Shown one piece after another: positions 57,875 through 64,000 of a stretch of DNA of 64,000 nt. The translations under genes were made by a program, and so were the position numbers. Source of the DNA: Nipponacmea schrenckii (lineage: Eukaryota; Mollusca; Gastropoda; Lottiidae); NCBI GenBank assembly GCA_030562195.1, contig CM060202.1, positions 26,522,317 to 26,586,316 on the forward strand, written 5' to 3'. The notes under the pieces were generated by a model that saw only the letters and a list, made by a program, of their open reading frames with translations, was not told the DNA's origin and did not search any database. Numbering within the stretch: position 1 is the first letter of the stretch; each line of letters begins with the position of its first letter.

Positions 57875-58198
57875 TTGCCTATGAAGAGAATGGTAGGATG
57901 GACTCAATTTATGAGAGTCAAAAGGTACACCAGTCATAGGGGAGACGTGCAACCAGTACAGGTTTTAAATCAAATTCACACAACCATAACCACGACAGAC
58001 AAATCGTTGACTAACATTGTTCATCGATGGATGGCTATTAGTATTAGTATATGGAGAAGGGTTCGGCGTAGTGTCGGCGCCACGAGACTGGGGACTGTCG
58101 ATTATCTTAATAGGAGGTTATTAACTACCATACTATTACTAACAACAGCTAGGGAGAAGGAATCATTGACTTGTCATCTACCAACCAATAAGGTTTAA
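57875..58198 (+). CDS. Unidentified 107-codon frame
   Basis: The longest non-repeat frame in the window. It is rich in basic and hydroxylated residues (TTITTTDKS, RRVRRSVGATR). It ends by crossing a remnant of the S61 satellite (GACTTGTCATCTACCAACCA at about 58170), so at least its C-terminal dozen codons are repeat. No family, signal peptide or motif is recognised. It could be chance. Confidence 0.12.
   Translation: MPMKRMVGWTQFMRVKRYTSHRGDVQPVQVLNQIHTTITTTDKSLTNIVHRWMAISISIWRRVRRSVGATRLGTVDYLNRRLLTTILLLTTAREKESLTCHLPTNKV
58166..58192 (-). repeat. Remnant of one S61 monomer
   Basis: GACTTGTCATCTACCAACCA matches the anchor of locus I. It is an isolated piece, with no neighbouring unit. Confidence 0.5.
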
Positions 58199-60125
58199 AA
58201 TGGATCTTTTCACTGCTTACATGTACCTAACATCAATTGTGGTTCATTGCTTACACGCACCTAATATTAAAGAAATTTCATATAGACCAAAATGCTAAAT
58301 GCTGAGGTGTTTCGAAGCCTAGTCTAGCGTTTACGGCCTGTTCGCTCCGTTCACATACATAAATAACTAGATTTCAAAGGTATGCCGAATTCTCCTCTAT
58401 CGTTCTTAATATATCGCCACTGACTAATTGACATAATAAATTTGACGTTCTTTCACGGCCTTTCACCCAAAATGATTGACATAAATATCTACATAGATAA
58501 AAGCGGGCTATTATTGGGATAGGTGGCCCCTATTCTTAAACATGACATTTAGAATTTAAAGCGTGTCAAACATTCCAAAAACTATCTCAAATATACGGTT
58601 TTTCTATTTCAAGTCACAAACATCCTTAAAAATAAAAGGAAAATAAGACAAATTTGACATTATTTATGATCTAATACCAAAACTGAAAATTCTGATTTAT
58701 GAAATGATTTCTAAACGATTCTAACAGCTTCAGATATCGGTAAGATTCAGATATGTTTGCTGTTATTTACTAAAATAAAAACGTTACTTTCTTGGCAACG
58801 GATAAATGAGGTTGTTCAAACCTTGTAAATCTCATGCATCTGAGTTGAGTTCATAACCACTTTCATTATTCACAAATGGTAGTCACTATAGTGTGAGGGC
58901 ACCTTTAACAAAGATCAGGATAAAACTTAAGCAAGGATTGGCAAACATCCACTAACTACCGAAGATTTTTATATCTTATTTGCGCCTATGATGATTAAAG
59001 AAATATTATGAAGGCGAGTAGATCTGTCGACCTCCAAATATTACACAAATATGCTTTGATAATCTAGATAAAAAGCATTATAGATTATTTCTGGTACGTC
59101 TTCAGCAGATCTTCTTAGTGCAATTGCACCGTTGTAAGTTGATTTCAAATTAAGATGCCACTCCCGCTCTGTGATCCCCTCTCCCGAAACTGGTATCGGG
59201 TCGTTGGATGGATGAGAATTATCCTAAACCTGATTAATACTTTGTAAAATATTGTACGTATAATCAATAAATAAATATTGTTTAAACCCTTAGTTGAATT
59301 AGACTCACTTTTGCTTCACCTTGGCCAAGTTATTTGTCTTCTTGATTTACAAATGGTGGTAGCTTGATCCTATATTATGGTAATACACACTTCTATGAGT
59401 TTTTCATATTTGCTCTCTGCTTCTAAATATCGTTCAAATGTAAAAAAAAACATCCTAATTTGAATGTATAACGTTAGGACGATTCCATGTTACTACCAGT
59501 TACATAAAATACAGCACATTTCAATCTGTTTAATACCAGTATTTGAATAGATATCTCCCTTAAATTATGCCAACTATGTAAAATACGAATACTCTTCAGA
59601 TTAGGAGTTACAATGCGTGTCCTGTATGCCTGGATTTGAAATACTAGTATTTGAAATGTGACAGAACAATCCCCTTTAACTAGCAATAAAAAATAGTTCG
59701 AAGCGGAAACAGACGTTATGAGGAGAAAAGGCCACGGGGTTGTGTATAGTAGCAAGTTAGCCAATTTCCGGTAGTCGTAATTCACAAACAATTTGACATC
59801 AGTTGGTCACCAGATGGCGTCATTTATACAATTGTCGTCTGTTTGCCTCGCGCTAATGGTGGATGAAACAGAATCTCTGCGTTTGAATTTTTCTGGGTTC
59901 GGTGAGACATGTATTTCCTGGATTTTCTGTTCAAGAGCCATTTTTTTTTTATAAGAACATGTAACAGTAATTATAAAGAATGGTAAACTTATCCCTTGTC
60001 TTCTGTTAATGTGAGGTCTTTCAGTATCAACGAAGTGATAAGTTCCGCAATTCCATTATTTATTTCGTGAAAATTGTGAATATCTTATCCTTTCTTCAAA
60101 ACCATACAAAGAAGCCGAAACTTTT
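58199..60125. other. About 1.9 kb without a supported gene
   Basis: The 105-codon minus frame at 59474-59791 has no recognisable family. CAGATGGCGTC near 59812 and a nearby ATGGTGGATG were noted, but no donor supports an exon. No repeat was recognised apart from GGGCACCTTTAA near 58898. Confidence 0.35.
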
Positions 60126-60140
60126 TCTCTTTTTTTCCAG

Positions 60141-60360
60141 GTGCTTAGTCAACAAACACTATTCGCCTCTACAAAATATGAGGCATTAGCCTACTCTTTT
60201 TGCGATTTCCATCTGTCGAGGGATCTTGAACGTGCACAACCTGTAGAACACGTGGCCTCGGTTTATTGTCCCATCCGAACGAACGGGCTGAAAAACCCGA
60301 AAGCTCATATCGACCTTTCTCTGGGATTGAACCCTGTACCCTCAGGTTAACGACTTGTAA
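60141..60360 (-). mobile_element. SINE family A, reverse copy with B-box-like head
   Basis: On the minus strand it has GGTTCAATCC (60324-60333), GCCCGTTCGTTCGGATGGGA, CAATAAACCGAGGCCACGTG, TTCTACAGGTTGTGCACGTT, CAAGATCCCTCGACAGATGG, AAATCGCAAAAAGAGTAGGC. The 3' third and tail are missing. A strong acceptor-like tract (CTTTTTCTCTTTTTTTCCAG) abuts it at 60140. Frames on both strands here are SINE sequence. Confidence 0.8.
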
Positions 60361-61760
60361 AAGTGGGCATGTCATAAAGAAAGCAGCAGTTCAGCCTAAG
60401 GTCACCATTCCCGTGGGTCTTGAATATTATATGTAAATAGCCTTCACATACATGTATGAAAATGCACACAAATTTTGCAAAAATACCTCAACGTAGGAAT
60501 TTAATATGCCATTTCTATATATCGCAGAGTCTAAAGAAATGGCGAATCGCCATTTTAACTTTCAAACGTTGATTTGAAAAAAAATAAACATCGACGGGGA
60601 ACTATGAACACTAATAGTAAAACGGATTAGCTTAGCTAAAAATTTCCCGTTTTTGAGATCAATGTATGATTGGACAAACGGGTGGTAAAATTGTTTCCTT
60701 AAAATTACAACATGTACAGGGCTATTAATTAATTCAGATTATGGATAAGGGATTAAATCTAACGAGAGAGTGCTGCGCTCACAAATCTAATAATATGTTG
60801 TAGGAGCCAGTTAGTTAACTTACGTGCAGTCTAAATTTACTAATGAATTTCTATTTTGATCAAACTTTATGGAAATTTAACAGCTCATAATAAAGTTTTT
60901 GTCTCCGCAAAGATAACGGAAAATTTTAATCCCCATTCATTGAAATAAAACATAAAATTATGACTGAAATTCTCAATGAAATACGTGCCTTCGTTCAGGA
61001 AGCTATGACGTCATATATTTAGTTCCGTGTAAATGATATTATTTTTTATAAGAGATACCATCTCGATTTTGATAATGATACAGTACAGAAAAATATTGTT
61101 TTAGTTTCACAAATATACATTTTTCATAATACGTGATTTTGATAACGTAATAAATGCCAAATGAAATTTAAAATAAACAGAAAATTTGAAACTTTGTAAA
61201 TGGAAGATATTATTTTTTATTTCAGACGTATTGGAATAGCACTCAGTTTAATTATATATTTCTTGGCAGAGAGGGTTTGATTTTCCCAAAAGTATAGGCC
61301 TAGGGTGAAACAAACTTTTTTTGAGAAATTGGGATAAAGGGTCTGGATCTGCTGGGTATTTTTCTTCTGCTCTGATCTAAAATTAGAAAAAGTATTAACT
61401 TATATATACAGACTGTTTTTTGTTTTGCTTTTTGTTTTATGAGAACAGACTTTCGTTCCGTTTTTTATTAGCCTTTTATTTCTAATCTAGCCTCTTCTTT
61501 TAATTAGACTGAACGAGCACAGAGACAAAAACAGCCAAATTAAAATAAATTAGCTTTTATTTTTAATTTAGTCACTTCAGACAATATATGTCAAATTTGT
61601 AAGTTATTTTACTGAGTATCAATTGAATTTATGATATTATACAGACGATTTATTCACATTGGTGGTGCTTCTATTTATTTTGGATCAATAAGTTTTTAAT
61701 CCAAATGAAGAAACTACGTGGTTAAAAGTCATAATTTGTCAATGATCATGTATGTCGGAT
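60361..61760. other. About 1.4 kb unannotated
   Basis: AT-rich sequence with TGACGTCAT near 61008 and long T-rich runs near 61415-61445. No exon or repeat was recognised. Confidence 0.35.
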
Positions 61761-61761
61761 A

Positions 61762-62032
61762 TGGTTATGGCCTCTCCAACCTGCAGCACTAACAGGGGTA
61801 ATTTTCTCGACGTATACCAGGATTGATCCCTGAACTTTGAGGTGAATTTACAGCTCCCTTCTTTATAATAATCACTCTTTCCATGCCAGCCCAAGCAACA
61901 CTGGGCTAAATACAGACGGGGATTGAAAGCTTGAACCTCCAGGTTTGCAAGCAAGTGTCAAACTCAATGAGCCGCACCAGCTCCTTTTTCCATGCCAGCA
62001 TCTACGACCTGCATCGAAATCGATTGTACAAC
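61762..62032 (-). mobile_element. Two to three SINE-head fragments in tandem
   Basis: Each block reads, on the minus strand, toward a shared CCTGCA/GCTGGCATGG-type phrase. Block one (61762-61860) has ACCAGGATTGATCCCTG and GGCCTCTCCAACCTGCAGCA. Block two (about 61880-61985) starts on the minus strand with GGAGCTGGTGCGGCTCATTG and AGGTTCAAGCTTTC, a tRNA-like head. Block three begins CCATGCCAGCATCTACGACC. Fused heads suggest template switching or nested insertion. Confidence 0.5.
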
Positions 62033-62092
62033 CCGACCCGCGTCAATGACGAGGAATAAATCGACTTTAAAACACGGACATGCATCTCTGAC

Positions 62093-62129
62093 GTGTGTGT
62101 GTGTGTGTTTGTGTGCGGGGGGGGGGGGG
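62093..62129 (+). repeat. GT microsatellite followed by a poly-G run
   Basis: GTGTGTGTGTGTGTTTGTGTGC runs directly into about 13 G. Confidence 0.9.
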
Positions 62130-62614
62130 TATCATCGCGACCTTTGCCAGGAAAGAATCTTGGAGTCTCAGCTCAGCGAAATGCGTCTAATTCACAGAAC
62201 CACTGCGACTCCTTGGACATCTTTTCAGTTTGACCGAGATAATCGTATTCACAGTAAATCACAACCAAGAGAAAAGACGTAATACAAATCTTACTTTTGT
62301 TAGTCGAGACACCAAAACATCCAGTGAATTTATAGCATGTATTTACGTTCATTCATGAAAACTTGACGGACATTTTTTGTCGGATTCAGTTTATTTTTAG
62401 CCTTGTTTACCTTTCTAATTTTGTCTTCTCCATTCAGCCAAGCTCTATATTCCTCCAGAAATAACTATACTTGGACTTCTTTATGATCCTACCAGATCAT
62501 TGTAATACTAGTAAAGACTAAAATAGCAGGAGGAGACAAGGACGTAATCCGGATTATGTTTTAAGGTCAAGGATAACCTAGAACGTTTCGAGAATACTGG
62601 GCCTCCTGGAAAAG

Positions 62615-63200
62615 GTGTAAGTCTAAACCTTAAAACAGGAAATGTCTAAACCTCAGAAGAGAACACGTCTAAACCTTAAAATATAAAATATCTAAAATTG
62701 TGAAAATAAATGAAATGAATGGAGTTTTACGTCCTACTTTTCTGCACCTTGTATCTAAACCTTAAAACAGAAAAAGTCTAAAACTTTAAAGAGAAAATGT
62801 CTAAACCTTAAAATAGACGAGTCTAAACCTTATAAAAGAACATATCTAAAACTTAAGAGAGAAAATGTCTAAACCTAAAATAGACGAGTCTAAACCTTAT
62901 AAAAGAACATATCTAAACCTTAAAAGAGAAAATGTCTAAACCATAAAAATGTAATTCTCTAGACCTTATAAAATGAATTTGCTAAACATAGAGCAAAATT
63001 ATTCTAAACTTTGAAAATAATTGTTTAAACTTTACAAAGCAATTGTCTTAACTACAAAAATATAATTGTCTAAATGTTAGAACAATATAATTGTCTAAAC
63101 TTAAAAAACGCATAAATCTTAAAGGTGCAATTTCTAAGATCATAAGAGTTCATTCTATAAATCTTTATAAGTCCATTGCCCAGACCTTAAAAGTACAAAC
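62615..63200 (+). repeat. Degenerate tandem array of TCTAAACCTTAAAA units
   Basis: More than 20 occurrences of TCTAAACCTTAAAA or close variants are spaced 17-30 bp apart, often with AGAGAAAATG or TAGACGAG spacers. A two-unit higher-order phrase (AGAAAATGTCTAAACC, TAGACGAGTCTAAACCTTAT, AAAAGAACATATCTAAA) repeats near 62803 and 62865. Divergence rises to the right, where AATTGTCTAAA forms dominate. Confidence 0.85.
62700..62751 (-). mobile_element. SINE A tail-only insertion inside the tandem array
   Basis: AAATGAAATGAATGGAGTTT then TACGTCCTACTTTTCTGCAC and CTTG interrupts the TCTAAACC array. It is the same 3' piece as at 52700. TATCTAAA flanks both sides, but the array itself supplies that phrase, so a target duplication cannot be proved here. 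Confidence 0.75.
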
Positions 63201-63832
63201 TTTAGTTTTCTAACCTTCACATCTTTATAATCCGCTTGTCATTTTCATGTAATAAAATGTCGAACTGAAGACAAGGTTGTAATCTTTCTGACTGATTTAA
63301 CACAAAATAAAATTCGGGAATTTAACTTGTTCCTTGTAATAAAACCATCTCGTTGGTTATGGATAATAATTTTTGACAGAATAAAGAACCTAAAATAAAT
63401 TTATGAAAAAGACAAATTTACGAGATTTAGTCTACAAAATGGCTACATTTTAATGAAAAGCAGAAGATTCTAGGTTGAAATTCGTTTTAGTAATAAACCA
63501 TTTCATCTTTAAAATAGGCTGTAATTAAAGCCATCCTATCCTGTTTTAGTCTTAAATGGGGTTGCGTCAAGGTACCATGACGGTCCACTTTACAATCTTT
63601 TAGATATCTGTAAGCGTTTTATACTTTATCTTTATGTTTGTAGCGTCATGGTTTTGATCAATACTAGAACGAAGTCTTGCGGAATACATGAAAATTAACC
63701 ATTTTTGTAACCTTGAAAGTCTATTTAAAAGTATTCGGATAAGATTAAAACAGATTGCTCTTGGACAACCAAAATCTTTATAAATAAAAACAACAACATT
63801 GTATTGCAAGATTTAAGATCCGAGAAATCAAA
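63201..63832. other. Unannotated stretch
   Basis: The 69-codon minus frame at 63600-63809 has no recognisable family. No repeats were recognised. Confidence 0.35.
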
Positions 63833-63867
63833 TGAAAGTAGGACGTAAAACTTCATTTCATTACGGC
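63833..63867 (+). mobile_element. SINE A tail-only fragment
   Basis: GAAAGTAGGACGTAAAACTT then CATTTCATTACGG is the forward 3' end of SINE A, truncated just upstream of the TAGGACG block. Confidence 0.6.
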
Positions 63868-64000
63868 ATACCTCGTTCCAAATTCACTGCAGACTAGATT
63901 TCATAGCTCGAATTCAGCAATTGATTCAGCTATTGATTCTGTAGTTTTAGCTTATTTACAGGAGTTGTATCTTTTTGAGGATATGTTACTTTAACATTCA

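Noticed and set aside
60141..60375. Frames of 69 and 68 codons on opposite strands
   Set aside because: Both translate SINE A sequence. Joining the plus frame to the 57365 exon in phase gives an immediate stop.

Overview
The window looks like non-coding DNA from a large, AT-rich animal genome. I think a marine invertebrate, probably a mollusc, is most likely. That is an inference from the density of tRNA-related SINEs, foldback MITEs and short-monomer satellite arrays; I cannot name the species. There is no bacterial gene packing, operon, rRNA gene, CRISPR array or intact transposase or reverse transcriptase. No open frame longer than 168 codons exists, and the longest one is produced by a 40-bp tandem repeat. 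Most of the window is therefore intergenic or intronic.

What is well supported is repeats. (1) Tandem arrays: 1.0-1.5 kb (about 61-bp unit), 8.47-8.76 kb (40 bp), 10.45-10.8 kb (degenerate), 11.0-11.35 kb (about 75 bp), 22.3-22.7 kb (degenerate), 23.06-23.37 kb (CATT-rich), 32.4-33.3 kb (79 bp), 34.37-35.05 kb (43 bp), 44.22-44.6 kb (about 62 bp), 50.69-51.1 kb (exactly 32 bp) and 62.6-63.2 kb (about 20-30 bp). The arrays at 1.0, 34.4 and 44.2 kb belong to one satellite family, in two monomer lengths and both orientations. (2) Foldback DNA elements: MITE family A (TTAAAGG/CCTTTAA ends, conserved internal CAGACGTCTGTGG motif, about 10 copies) and MITE family B (TTAAAGGGACA ends, about 5 copies). 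(3) Two SINE-like families: A has a GGTTCAATCC B-box-like motif, a conserved body and an ATTTC-rich tail; B ends in a conserved TTGTTATCCTTGTAAAATA segment. Many SINE A copies are 5'-truncated. One 56-bp copy sits between perfect 18-bp target-site duplications inside a MITE B.

Gene signal is thin. The best candidate is a first coding exon at 57.37 kb (+) with a basic, mitochondrial-presequence-like N-terminus and a good splice donor, preceded by a tandem duplication of its own start region. Weaker candidates are a start-plus-donor at 34.59 kb (between two blocks of the 43-bp satellite), a terminal exon with a poly(A) signal at 11.54 kb, an internal exon at 12.26 kb, a terminal exon at 36.22 kb, a 28-bp micro-exon at 53.59 kb, a degenerate Ig-like domain exon at 21.95 kb, and unidentified frames at 18.5, 38.25 and 57.9 kb. 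These all lie on the + strand, but I cannot join them into one gene. I found no convincing new biological system; the most interesting structure is the paired short- and long-monomer satellite families and their junction at 44.2 kb.
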